Shown here one piece after another: positions 1 through 12,023 of a DNA stretch of 64,000 nucleotides (its first letter is position 1; every line of letters begins with the position of its first letter). Below the pieces are notes generated by a model, which searched no databases, was not told the DNA's origin, and was given only the letters and a program-made list of their open reading frames with translations. Made by a program: the position numbers and the translations under genes. Source of the stretch: Dryomyza anilis. Its lineage: Eukaryota > Arthropoda > Insecta > Diptera > Dryomyzidae. The stretch is taken from contig OX638133.1 of NCBI GenBank assembly GCA_951804985.1, forward strand, positions 11,428,501 through 11,492,500. Reading direction: 5' to 3'.

Positions 1-840
1 GTGAATTATATATAATTGATGTATTGGATTTCCATTGGAAAATTCATATTGAGTAGTCTTATTATAGATTTATATAAATTTTAAATGTTTCAAAATAAAA
101 AAAACCTTAAATGGATCTTTTCAAATTTTTTAAATGTATCATTTGTCACATTTTTAGAAATAAATAAAAAAAACCCAATTTAAAATATGTCTTTTTTTAA
201 TTGTTGCAATATCTTTAATTAACTGTGTTGTTCATAATTGATGTTTTATAATCACTTCCATGCTCTGTATTCGAACAATAATTTATTGTGTAAATAACTA
301 TAAAATAATAAAAATAGATTACAATTTATAGAAATTAAAAAAAACTGAGATAAATAAATTATAATATATTATTTTACGTAATTTCCATTAGGATATAGAA
401 AATGCCGATTAAAATTATTATTTCAATCTGTAGATGTAAATTTTATATGAGTTCTTTGAATATAAATGGTCAGATCATAGGTCATACAAGACCGTAGGGT
501 ACAAAAATGTACTAAAAAAAATAGATATTTTATAATATATTATTACCTCAATAATTTTTCTTTTAAAATCACTCAATAGAAAAAGTTATTGCCTTAAACT
601 ATAAATTCCATTAAATATTAAAAATACTATTGAAAAATACTGATAAAAGTTATTTGTGAGTTTTTTAATAAATTTTTATATACTATCAATAAAATAGTTG
701 CTATAAATCAATACGTTTTTTTTGACTAACTTATGTCTTTTTTCTTCGAAGTACACGTTTTTCAGAAATTTTAGTGAAATTTAAACACCGACATATGTAC
801 AGTAGACTGATTCAAAAACCAAAAAATCTTAAAATGTTGC
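1..840. other. AT-rich intergenic DNA
   Basis: No gene is seen here. The stretch is dominated by A/T runs. Bases about 421-500 resemble bases 6898-6985 (shared TGTAGATGTAAATTTTAT, then a degenerate GGTCA... segment), so they are probably a decayed fragment of the dispersed repeat annotated at 6485-7175. Confidence 0.5.
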
Positions 841-844
841 ACTA

Positions 845-2640
845 GGACCTCTAAAACTGAGAAGAAGCTTTTAAAACCCAAAAAAAAGTGATACTGTGAT
901 GTTGCGCAAAGAGCTTAAAGGGCATTTTTGAACTTTTAACGACTATTTTCAATAACATTATTATTACTCCAAGTGTAAAAATATATCACTAAATTTTCTT
1001 TTTATTTAATTTAAAATCTCTTATTGAAATTATGGTTTTTTAAATTATAAATTTTTAGTTAACCGTTACAGTTTCAAGGCTTGCCAAACACGTAAAATGT
1101 ATACTTTTTTTGACTATAGTAATTTTAACGGTTGAAATTCTTCTAATTTTGTTCTAACAAGTTTGGGATAAAATTTTTGTATTATTGCACATACAATTAT
1201 CTTTAAAATGATATGTCACTCTTATATATTTAGACATCGTATTATTAGTAAATAGTAAAATATGCGCACCTAGCCTAAAGAATAATATATTTTGATTGAA
1301 ATCAAAAAATAAAATTATATAAAGAATGAATTTCTGAGTCAATATCTTTGATAATATTCACGACAGGAGTTAGATTTTTATTCAAGAATGTAGCTAATAT
1401 AGACTACTTAGAGAAGCTGTGGTTTAATAAGAATATTGATGAGTTTAAATTGCATTATATATGGTTTACTAAAATCTTAAAATATTTTAGACTAAATTTT
1501 CACGATAATTGATTTTGAATTCTAATATCTTTTCAACTATTAGGGTGAGCTTACACGATAGAGAAAATAGCTAGATATTGAGCAAAATAGAGCAAACAAT
1601 TTCATAGAGTTGTGTAAACCCTACATAGAGCTCCACGGTATCGAGCTTTACAGTAGATTTCTTTCTCTATTTCTAGCTAATTTCTCTATCGTGTATTCGA
1701 GCCTTTAAAGTTAGCTGATTGATTTTCTTTTGTTTGGTAAATATTTTTATGCACGTTAATCTATATAAGACAACTTAAATACTATTTTTGTAAAAAAAAA
1801 TGATCGCTTTTGTTACTACTTATTACACCACCATTACGTGAAACTAGGGATCATTCTAAAAATTTATGTATACTCAGTTTTGTCAGATCAATTCGTTTAC
1901 GGTTTTTATTGGCATTTGAATTGCATATTGTCATAATACATTTTTTTTATTGCGGAAGATATTTTGTAGCTGAGATCTCTCTGAGTATGGATATAAAAAT
2001 GGTTTTCCAATATCAATTCATTTAAAGGTTTTATTCCCATTTGAAATGGTACTATGAAATATTTTAAAAATTAATTAAATGCAAATAAAAGCTGTAATCG
2101 AATTGATATCGGACAACCATTTTTATATTCAATCCCAATGATGGCTCAGCTATTAAGTACATCCAACTTTTCAAATATTCAACCAAAAATTTTATATGCG
2201 CATTCTTTTAAAATACAAATAAAACTTTTTAACGAATTGATCCAGACAAACTGGGATACAGTTGTATTTTATTTTTTAGCGTACTTTAAGAATATATAGG
2301 ATTTTCTCATGTGTGCATCCAAAAGTTGAATTTTGTCGAACGATGTTATCGACCATAATGGTGATCAAATTATGTAAAACTTTTATAAGTTTTTTAGTCG
2401 AAAAAAAATAGTAGTTTAAGCAAAAAAAAAAATACATTGAACTTATATTAAAAAAACAAATCAAAAAATTTTTAAAAATTATTAAACCATGATATTTTAT
2501 AAAATCGACATTTTATTTATTTTCATCTTAATATTTTGTATACTTGAAGCAATACTTGAAGCAATATTAATTGAAAAAGTTCAAAAATGTCCTTTAAGCT
2601 CTTTGACTTTTAAAGGTTAAGTTTTAGAGGTCATAATTTC
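845..2640. repeat. Inverted-repeat region (decayed foldback elements)
   Basis: Two inverted pairs are visible. Bases 845-945 (GACCTCTAAAACT, AAAGAGCTTAAAGG, CATTTTTGAACTTTT) reappear in reverse complement at 2560-2640. Inside, about 1860-2040 matches the reverse complement of about 2080-2275 (shared GATCAATTCGTT, AGCTGAG, ATATAAAAATGGTT, TATCAATTC), with the centre near 2060. This is the signature of foldback-type DNA elements. No transposase frame is visible. The outer right arm abuts the truncated LINE at 2640, so the boundaries are approximate. Confidence 0.55.
1543..1705. mobile_element. Small MITE with about 28-bp terminal inverted repeats
   Basis: The ends GCTTACACGATAGAGAAA and TTTCTCTATCGTGTATTCGAGC are inverted copies, and both are followed inward by TAGCTAG-like sequence. 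Candidate TA dinucleotides flank the element (1541-1542 and 1706-1707), which suggests a TA-targeting (Tc1/mariner-type) non-autonomous element. It is about 163 bp long with no coding capacity and sits nested in the larger inverted-repeat region. Confidence 0.6.
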
Positions 2641-4155
2641 AATAAGTCGAAGCGGAGCAAAAGAAAAATTAGTTATGAATGGCCAGACCTTCACTGACCC
2701 GGTTGATAAAGCTAATCTCTTGGCAGAATTATTTGCAAATAATTCAACGATCCCAGATAGCAATCAACCACTGCCCGTCGTTGAATTTGTTTCTTCTTCA
2801 ATGCCGGAGATACATTTTCGAACTCGGGCAGTTAAAAAGGTTTTAGCAAATCTCAATATTAACATAGCCTCCGGGCCTGAAGGCATATCTGCCCATGTGT
2901 TGAAGAAGTGTGCGTCAACGCTGGCTTGTCCATTGCGTAACCTTTTCAACATCTCCTACACGACAGGAGTTTTTCCATCTTGTTGGAAGGTTGCCAATGT
3001 CCAGCCAGTTCCGAAAAAGGGTGAGGCTACGAACCCTGCCAATTACCGACCCATTGCAATAAGCTCTGCGCTATCCAAGGTAATGGAAAGCGTAATAAAC
3101 TTCCACCTTGTGAACTATCTGGAGCGAAACGAATTACTTAGTGACCGGCAATATGGTTTCCGTAGGACCAGATCCACCGGTGACTTGATGGCGGTCTTCT
3201 CCGAAAAGTGGAATAATTGTATTTATCTTTTCGGGGAGAGTAATGTGGTTGCTCTTGATATTTCCAAGGCTTTTGATCGAGTGTGGCATGAAGCCCTGGT
3301 ATCAAAACTTATTGCATATGGTGTCGGTAATTCTTTTACTCGATGGATATCGAGTTTTCTCCAGGGTCGTTCAATACGAGTTGCGATGGATGGTGTTTTC
3401 TCAGAACAACATTCCATCAATTCTGGAGTCCCGCAGGGTTCTGTCCTATCCCCGTCCCTATTTCTGGTTTTTATCAATGACCTTCTGTCATCGACCCAGA
3501 CCCAATCCATTCCTTTGCAGATGACAGTAATATTTGTCACTCATATTCGTTCAACAAGCGCCCAAACTCTTTGGAGATTGAGAGTAAAAAGCGCACAATG
3601 AATGATACACTCAATAATGACCTTAAAACAATCTCCGAGTGGGGTCTTGCAAATAGAGTTGATTTTAATGCTAGCAAGACCCAATGTTGTCTGTTATCTC
3701 AAAAAGAATGGATTCACCCCTTCCTCCCCTCCATACGGACTCTCTGGATATTGCGCAGTCAGCTGCTCTTGACGTTCTGGGTATATCAATTCAATGTGAC
3801 CTCCGTTGGAATGATCACATATTCGATGTGTCGAAAGAAGCGGCCAAGTGCCTCGGTTTTTTGAAACGGTGTAAGACATACTTCACTCCCGCTGACTTGC
3901 GCATTGTCTTCACCACCTATATTCGGCCTAAGATGGAATACAATTCGCACATATGGGCAGGGGCTTCAAAATATTCCTTGGAGTTCCTGGATCGAATCCA
4001 ACAACGTGCAATATATTTAAAGGGGATGAAAATATTTCATCCTCTATTGGTTCTCTTGAGCGACACTACTCCATCTTTCCTCCTCCCTTTAACCTATTAT
4101 CCTTTCTTACGATCAACACTGTGCATTGCACGAATAGGGGGCATCCCCTGAGCGT
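2640..4155 (+). pseudogene. 5'-truncated, frameshifted non-LTR retrotransposon (LINE) reverse transcriptase
   Basis: This is a relic of the C-terminal half of a LINE ORF2 of the jockey/CR1 type. The open part (about 2675-3510) has the order expected for a reverse transcriptase: a GPEGISAHVLKKC segment, YRPIAISSALSKVMESVI, the DRQYGFRRTRST block, the catalytic-block motif VVALDISKAFDRVWH, and NSGVPQGSVLSPSLF. The second catalytic motif, FADD (3514-3525), lies in another frame, so a frameshift falls just before it. The thumb/C-terminal part (DVLGISIQCDLRWNDHI, then the FLKRCKTYFTP region) is in a third frame from about 3690, and the tail shifts again near 4010. The endonuclease domain and 5' end are missing, as in ordinary LINE 5' truncation. 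It is not functional. A short fragment of the same family lies at 13852-13930. Confidence 0.88.
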
Positions 4156-6484
4156 TGGTTAATATGTAAATTATATATGTACGAATTATAAATCCTTTTA
4201 ACCAAATTTTACTACAAATAGTAGGTATAAAAGTATAATTAAAAAAACAAAGAAATTTAATACTTTTTTTATAAGGATATCTAAATAATAATTGCAAAAT
4301 ATACTAATTAATTTTATAATGTAATTTGTATATAATGTAATTTGATATATCTATACTACACAAATGGCAATTTTTAAAATATTTAAATTATTATTTTATA
4401 AACTAATCATGTAGTGCTGATTGTGTATATATATTTTTTTATAAATTTTTTTTTATCATTATAATTCTGCTAATTTGTTCATTATTTAATTCATCAACTT
4501 TTATAAGTCTTCTCAACAACAAAGAGCGCAATAGTACAAGTGTCAGAATAAAAGCGCCATGCAACTTAGTTGATTTATGAGTTATGAGAAATATAAATAA
4601 AAAAATAGTTATACGTTTGACGTCAAAAGTGAAAATTGCACCGTATTCATGCAATGCACTTAGAGTGTTTTTATTAAAATTTATTTGTTTTGTTTAATAG
4701 AGAAAAGTTTCCAAGTAAACTTTGAACTACAAAGTGTTGAAATCATTGTTATCACGGCCGTCGTCTTCGTCGTAGTCGTCGTCGTCACTGAACAAGCGGG
4801 ACCAAACTCAACATGGGATAATTAAAGTTTTTCGCAATTTAAATTATGCTCGGTAAATTCGTTTAATTTTATGCCTAATATTTGAAACAAAAAAAAATCA
4901 CATAGAATTTCTGTTCAACTACATAATTTTCTATTTATGTAGTGGAGGAAGTGATCACTCATCTTATTTGACAGTACAAATGGGAAACACAGAATGCAGA
5001 ATAAGTTGTACATGAGTATTTTTGTTTTTAAATTAATGAAATTAGATGAAATTTAAATTCATAATTAGGATTTTAAATTAAAGCGAATTTAATGGCAAAT
5101 TTAAGAATAATTTTGAAAATTTTTGATATCTTGGGAATAACGTAAACGACGGATTTGGTTGAATTAAAAACAAAATACTCATTTTAAAATATCTTAATCT
5201 TTCAAAAACACTTCTGAATCATATTTAACCCATAATATTTTAGTTTTCGACATATTTCAAATTAGAAATGAATTAAAGCGGATTGAGACGGTTTCCAAAT
5301 TTACTAATTATATAAACGAACATTTTTAAATTTAAAAAACATATTATTAATTATGGGTCATTCCATATCAAATCAACCAAGTGATTGGCAGCACCCTCTC
5401 AGAATTTGATAAAATTTGGATGTATAGTGAAACAAAATAAAATGAAGATATTGGAGAATTTTCAGCTTCCCAAATGGTGTGGTTTCAGAAATTTGGGGGT
5501 TTAAAATTTGAAAAAACTGTATAAAAATCATAAAGGTGGTGCAAATCAATTGAAGGTATAATATTGGTGACCGCAATATTACCGTTGATTTATAGAGAAA
5601 ACTGTATTAGTTATGGATTTGTTGTCTGAGAACCAAATGTAGACACTATCCAAGGCTTCATATCTGTAGTATATATTAAATGTCTATCTCGTCCATTTAA
5701 TACCAATACTAATGATTTTCAAAGAATCAATCTATATAATCAACTAATTTCATATTAAGGAGTTATAAATGTATATCCATGGAAAAAATATTCAACATAA
5801 AAAAACATAAAAAGTGGCCAACTATGTCAAAGCTATACGAACTATAGTTTCTCTAATACTGAGCACTGCAAAGTATTTTTTTAATTTTATATGAAACTGC
5901 AAAATACTAAAGTTTTTCGTAGCTTAAAATCGAATGATACTTTAGCGGTGCCAAGGATTTGGATTTATTTTTATTATCCTTTTTTGGTTTTCATTAATGA
6001 AATTTACTAATTTTTAGTATTCTCTATACTTAATTATAAAGAACAGGTTTTAAGTTCTTCTTAATAAAATTCGATTTAAACAAATATTACTAAATATTCC
6101 GTAATATTATAATTCCATACATTACCTTCCATTTTATATATCTTATATCTTCTTTTGTCTAACTATCATCTATCATATCACTATATATTGTCTAACTATC
6201 ATTGGACTTTTTCTAAATTTATATTATTAGGGATATAAAATAAAAACATTAATCTCGACGTAAAATCGACATATATCAAAAAATATTTTTCTATCCATGA
6301 TCTAAAACCCTTTGATTATCAGTTCCGGATCTTGTACCAAGATTTTAAAATAGTGGATACGGTTCCGATTCCGGTTTAAACCAAACAAACTATATGCGTT
6401 CCGATTCCGGTTCAACACAGACTTTTGAGATTTTTTTTAAATATTAATGCACTTTTTTGTAGTTGGGTATTCGAAAAGTCTCAA
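4156..6484. other. Intergenic DNA, mostly AT-rich, with a CGT-rich patch
   Basis: No gene is recognised. At about 4750-4795 there is an imperfect (CGT)n/(GTC)n tract, unusual in this AT-rich surrounding. It could be simple repeat or a remnant of coding sequence. Bases 5355-5378 (GGGTCATTCCATATCAAATC) are an inverted match to motifs at 40741 and 45940, so they probably mark the edge of a dispersed repeat. Short palindromic AT stretches occur elsewhere. Confidence 0.45.
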
Positions 6485-7175
6485 AATGATCCAATTTGAC
6501 AAAAACCCAGTTGGGAAGGTTAGATCACATAGGAAATTTTGAAGTAGGGATATTTTGATAATTGGTGTGATTAAGTTAGTTAGAATTATGTAAGTTAAAG
6601 TCGGTCTAAGCCGACTATAAATATCCTACACATATGTGATAATGTGAGTGGTGACCACTTAAAAAGGTACATAGGTCACCAGGGTTTACAAATGCTGAAA
6701 ATACCTATAAACTTGAAATCGCTGAAGGAATTCCTTTCATTTGATACCCATATGTACAAATGGGTAGGAATACCGAATTTCGATTTTTTTTTCGAGAACC
6801 ACACGTCAGTTCCCGAGAAAACATTATGTTCATATATTTGAACATAAAGGCAATATATATTTGGCAAAAAAAGTTCACTTAAGCTCGTATAAAGTAAAAT
6901 TCATCCGTAGATGTAAATTTTATGAGGTATTTGAATATAAGTGATCGGTTCGCAGGTCACTAAGGTCCGATCATGCCAATTTTCTTGTTGGTACAGCGTA
7001 GATATATAAATAATCTAAATTAGAAGTTTCATTGATCTAGCTCGACTCATGAGGATATGCTGATCAAGAATATATATACTTTTCCATACCGGGGATGCTT
7101 CCTTCTGGGTGTTACAAACGGCATACCAAACTAAATATATACCCTTTCACTCTTAGTGTAGGATATAAATATCCA
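6485..7175. repeat. Dispersed TIR repeat 'B', copy 1
   Basis: The region is co-linear with 24505-25091: shared CCAGTTGGGA, GTTAGATCACAT, AGTCGGTCTAAGCCGACT, ATAGGTCACCAGGGT, TTTGATACCCATAT and GATCAAGAATATATATACTT. The inner part is bounded by inverted TATAAATATCCTACAC (near 6616) and GTGTAGGATATAAAT (near 7157). The tail resembles the GACTC...AAGAATATATATACTT segment widespread in fly repeats. The short AUG frame at 6644 occurs in both copies but is not convincing as a gene. Confidence 0.65.
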
Positions 7176-8124
7176 ATGACGCATATCCTAGTTAAACTTT
7201 AAAGTGTTTTTTTCTAAATTTCAAATGCATGAGAATATACCAATATACCATACCATTCCAATTCATATTAAGCTAATTCGACTAAGACTGTTTTTAATGT
7301 TATTACATTTTTGGATTCTTCCAGCAATCCAGTTATCGATAATCTATAATGATACGAAAACGATAGGGTTTTCGATAAAAATTAACCTGTCTAAAACGAT
7401 ATCGTTTTTTTTTTGTCGTTATAGACATCGAGATGATATAGTTAATGGATAAATTTTCGATAAACAAATTTAATTTGTTCAGAAAATTTTATTTTTTGAC
7501 AAAAATTATATACTTTGAGTTTTATATGAAATATATCATTTATATAGAATTTAAAAATTATCGTCAAATGGTTTGTAGGGTTATAAACAAAAATGTTCTT
7601 ATCATAAATTAACTTAGTATACTTCATTGAAAGTTTTTAAATGTTATAATTTCCTAAGTATAGTAACCAATTTATGGAGGGTCGATATTATTTATATATT
7701 TGAAGAAATACGTTTTCTTTTCATTATAGTTTTTCGTGAAAATATTGAGAGTCATTATTTTCGGCCGGGAATATTCAAAAATAAATTTATGATTTATAAT
7801 CTGAATGATATATAATCTGAATGATATATAATCTGAATGAATAAAAATGAAACAGAATTAATTGGTATACGCGGATGTATTTTCTGGAACTCTCTCTTAA
7901 AAATTAATATATTTTTCAAAACCACCCCGAACGTAAATTCGAGCCTGATGAAATTAGTCGATTATTTTCAACAAAACATTTATTAAGGACACGGAACCAC
8001 AAAAAGTATATTTTGAAATAAATCCATTTAAAAGTTAGAAATATCTTACTCAAGAACATTCCAAAAAAATTGAATCAGCTTCATATTATGCCGAGCCCAT
8101 AAAATAGATACAGTACATCCCAAT
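7176..8124. other. AT-rich intergenic DNA with a short tandem repeat
   Basis: No gene is seen. A 16-bp unit (TATAATCTGAATGATA) is repeated about three times at 7793-7842. The rest is low-complexity AT-rich sequence. Confidence 0.5.
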
Positions 8125-10222
8125 GATATACAGGGTGTTTGGTTCATCGATGTAAAAAAATAAGAAAATGTAAAATAAAAAAAATATAATTTTGCACCCA
8201 GTTTAAGACAAAGGGTGTTTAATAAATGCATATTACTTACATAAATTAATCAATAAAATTGGTTTTAAAATGTAATCTGTAGATAAATGATTATCAGTTA
8301 TTAACTCATGTTTTAGACAATTAAATTATATTTCCAGTGGTATATCTCATCATCGAATCTCAGGATTTCTTTCATTTTTAAAATGTACGTAAATTTTAAA
8401 TTTACAAAAATAAAAATACAAATTTGGACTTTGTCATTGATTTTCTCAAAATTTCGTTATCGATCATCCCTGTTTTTTTATAATTTATAAAAATGGACCA
8501 GTTCATTCACAGTATTTTATTACCAATGAGAGTGATTTTAATTTGGTAAAAAATGATGCAGAATTAATTAAACAACGGTGGGTCTTGTCATTTGGTGTTA
8601 TAAAAAAAAGAAACAATTATTATGTTTGGAAATATGATCAGAAAATATGTTCTGTGAAGTATATGATAATGACTACAATTTTAATAAATGTTTAAAATTA
8701 TTTTTCGATTATTTCTATTTTTTTTATTTCACAACACCCGCCACTGTTTAATTATTTTTGCAGTATAACTTACCAGTTTAAAATCACTGTAATTAGTTAG
8801 AAAATACTAGTAATGAACTGGTCTATCATTATAAATTTAAAAAAAATGGGGGCGATCATACCGAAATTTTGAGAAAATCAATGACAAAGTCAAAATTCGT
8901 ATTTTAATTGTTGTAAATTTCCACTTTACGTAACTTTTAAAAATGTAGAAATTATACGATTTGAAGATGTGATATACCATTGGGTAGGTAATTGAATTGT
9001 CTAAAATACACGGAGAAAAGATTTGTTTGAATATGCTTGAATGTAATTATAACGTAATTCGAAATCACCATATAAATATTGGGAGAAATATCTAATTAAA
9101 TTATAATTGAATTATTTTGTTCAGATTGAAATATTATTATACAATATTTAAATATAAATGGCTTTTATCGCGGATTTACATGAATTTACTATATTAATGT
9201 GTCTGTAGAAATATATATTTTTCATCAGATATTAATATATGTATGTTTGATATTTCCGATATTTAACACACCCAACGTCAATAAAAGGTTCTTTGAATTA
9301 TATGTATTTTGTTATTCGTGATTGTTACTGGGTTACAACGAATATAAAAATAATAGCATTATTTTGATTATATGTATGTTTGGCATTACGAAGTCACAAT
9401 TAAATAACAGCGCTGCCTACTTTTAGCACTCAGTAACACTCACATTAATACTTTTCATTTAGTTCAAAAGTTCTATTTGGTGGAAGAATTTGTTTAAGTA
9501 CCACCAATTACTGTTAATACCAGATAGTGGCTGTTTGTGAAATTTCCAATTCATCCGTAAAGTACTGAACTCAAAATAAGAACAATAGATGGAAATAAAA
9601 TTATTAGGTATAAATAAAATATGTGTAATAAAAATAAAATAAAAGTTTAAGTTTATAATTATATAATATAAATAAAAAAAAAGTAATTTAAAAATATTAA
9701 AAATACAATACTGTGTAAAGAAGATATTAGCACTAAATTTACTACTTTTACATTAAAATAAAATGTAAAAATATATATATGTTTACATGTAAATAAAATG
9801 TTTTTCACATTCAAACATATATATGTTTCCAATAACGCTGTAAATTATTCATTCTGAACATAAATATGTTTTGACGAAAACAAAAATATGTTTGGCTCTT
9901 ATTATAATAATGTTTGGCAATGAAATAATGCTTTTGTTTTCATAAAGCTCCAAAGATATATGTAATGCCTACAAAATTATGTTTGGGAGAGCCCTTTTTT
10001 TTCAGCGTGTAAGAAACCAAAAATTGATAATCATTTATCTACTTATTACATTTTATAACCAATTTTCTTGATTAGGTTACGTAAGTAATATGCATTTATT
10101 AAACACCCTGTATCTTAAACTGGGTAAAAAATTCGACATTTTTTTATTTTATATTTTCCTATTTTTTTGAATCATAGAATCCCCTCCCGAATTATTGACA
10201 TCGATGAACCAAACACTCTATA
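8125..10222. mobile_element. Long foldback element 'FB1', copy 1 (interrupted)
   Basis: The left end ATACAGGGTGTTTGGTTCATC and right end GATGAACCAAACACTCTATAT are inverted copies, and nearly the whole left arm (to about 8600) reads in reverse complement through the right arm. Shared blocks include CCCAGTTTAAGA, ATGCATATTACTTAC, AAATGTACGTAAA and TTTTGAGAAAATC. Removing the 1-kb insert at 9009-10009 leaves about 1.1 kb of almost complete hairpin. No open reading frame is present. A second copy at 12349-13197 gives the uninterrupted structure. Confidence 0.8.
9009..10009 (-). mobile_element. TA-flanked element 'T1', copy 1, inserted in foldback FB1
   Basis: This 1001-bp non-coding element begins CACGGAGAAAAGATTTGTTT and ends, as the reverse complement of its partner end, in GGGAGAGCCC...CAGCGTG. 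TA occurs on both sides (9007-9008 and 10010-10011). The orthologous position in the second FB1 copy reads TCTAAAATA-AAG with no insert, which confirms the element limits and the TA duplication. Related copies are at 14005-14545, 44477-45201 and, truncated, at 25161. It contains many ATATGTTTG-type motifs. The TA target suggests the Tc1/mariner superfamily. Confidence 0.82.
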
Positions 10223-10479
10223 TATCATATAAATTTGCATTTCGAAAATATGTGGCTTTGCTTCATATTGTTCATTTGATAAAATTCATTTATGAATTTG
10301 ATGATAATAATTAAAATCTTTAGTAAAATTGAGAATTCATGTCATATATGAAATTAAAAACTCAGAATGTTTATCTGCCATATTTAATAGATTTTTTTTA
10401 TTTAATTTAGAAAACTTATCGCTTTAATTGAATTATATGCATACAAAACATATGGCTTATTAGCGTTGCGATAAAAGAA

Positions 10480-11861
10480 AACCCCACCCCTTTTCAATAA
10501 AAAATGTAACGAATGGGTTTTGTCACCGATGAAATTCTATAATTCATTAATGCCACAACCCTCAAAAGACTTAATGACAAAATGCTTTACGCTGACAATA
10601 AGGATCACTGATCGAAACTAAAAATGAAAACGAGAACCAAAAAAGAGGTAAACGATACAGTAGCAAAGGTAGCATAATATGGTTGTCTACCCGCAGCGAA
10701 GGTAAAACAGACAATTTAAAAAAACACACACAAACGATCGCGAGGATCGAAAAAGATTAATGCGAAGAAGTCAACAACATGTTGGGAAAACTGATACTGA
10801 ATAATAACCAAATAAGAATCGCACGCAAAAAAGGCGCAGAGCAGAGTAAATTAGGAAACAAACAACATACCATTGATCGAGATAAATACGAACAAATTAA
10901 AATGATCTTGCAGGGCCCGCAGAAGAGCAGAGCAAAATTCTAGGCAACAAAAAAAACACCGAATAATACAGAGAGCGAAATATCCCAGAGAAGAAGCAAA
11001 AACAACTGCAATAAAAAAAATCTGAGGGATCGCAGAAAACCCGAAGAAAGTGCGATCGGATCGATCGAGGTTGCTTGTTGACTGACTGCATGGATCTGAC
11101 AGCCGGCCGATTGGATTTAGTTGTGCGCGAGACATTGAAACGAGTAGTCGTTGGCTTGTTTTAGAAATTATTAAAATAAATTAAACAAAAACAAAAAAAA
11201 ACAAGAACAAAATTCGAATTTTGTGCGAGTAAACGACGTGACAACCAGCGGCCTTTAGTAAACATTTAATAAATGCGAAAAAATTATGAATATTTTGTAT
11301 AAAGTGCACCTGCAATAATAAACATTAAACTTTGTATCTAGATACAAAATCAAGTGCAGTTGTTTTGGTTGTGGTTCTCTGATAAGACGCAAGAGTTCAA
11401 ACTTGTTTTTATTTTTAGTTGTTGTTGCTGTCGTGCTTTCGTAATCGTGCCAGTACAACAAACATATGATAATTTATGCAAAAAATAAAAAATAATTTAA
11501 TTTTTTTTAAACATTGTTTAATGCGCGCGCCTGCAGTCATTTTTTTGCATCTTGTATCTGTCAGATACTGCATGTGCTTTTATCTCGACGCGCCCTTCTT
11601 CTTTGTGGCTGCTGCATAATTCAATCGGCTGCTGCTCCAAGTCCATTCGCATATCCTCCATATACTGCGCTGCTGTTCCTGTTGCCACTTCGTTGAAGCA
11701 GCCACATCCGTCGCTGTCTGTTCTGCTATCGATGCAGATACAAAGTATCTACAAGTGAATGCGTGACTGTTTTGCGCGCTGACCCCATCATTAAGTTAAA
11801 CACTTTTGCTTGTGTATTTAAGTTCTGGTCGTTTATTGTTTTTTTTTTTGCAAAACACACT
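10480..11861 (+). promoter_or_regulatory. Probable promoter and 5' untranslated region of egr
   Basis: From about 10480 the sequence becomes less AT-rich and more purine-rich than its surroundings, and at 11040-11130 and 11520-11780 it is clearly GC-richer. It lies directly upstream of the egr initiation codon. No unambiguous TATA box or initiator was identified. A short upstream ORF (ATG at 11759, seven codons) precedes the main start if this DNA is transcribed without splicing. Promoter identity is inferred from position and composition only. Confidence 0.35.
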
Positions 11862-12023
11862 ATGACCGCCGAGACACTAAAACCATTCATAACACCCAAT
11901 AGTTCGGAACACTTTCCGGCTACACATGCGCGTCCCTGTCGTGGCCAGTGCAGCAGCAAATGGATCGCAATGGGGCTGAGTGTGACGTGCCTGGTGCTGA
12001 CAGCAGTGCTGGTGGGAGTTACG
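11862..12023 (+). CDS. egr: egr coding exon 1
   Basis: Encodes residues 1-54, the cytoplasmic tail and transmembrane segment. The donor is ACG|GTAAGT and the exon ends in phase 0. ATG at 11862 is the first in-frame ATG; the upstream frame is open but has no ATG. Confidence 0.93.

Noticed and set aside
6644..6841. 65-codon frame conserved at 24613-24810
   Set aside because: Both copies lie in dispersed repeat B; similarity reflects common descent of the repeat and no domain is recognisable.
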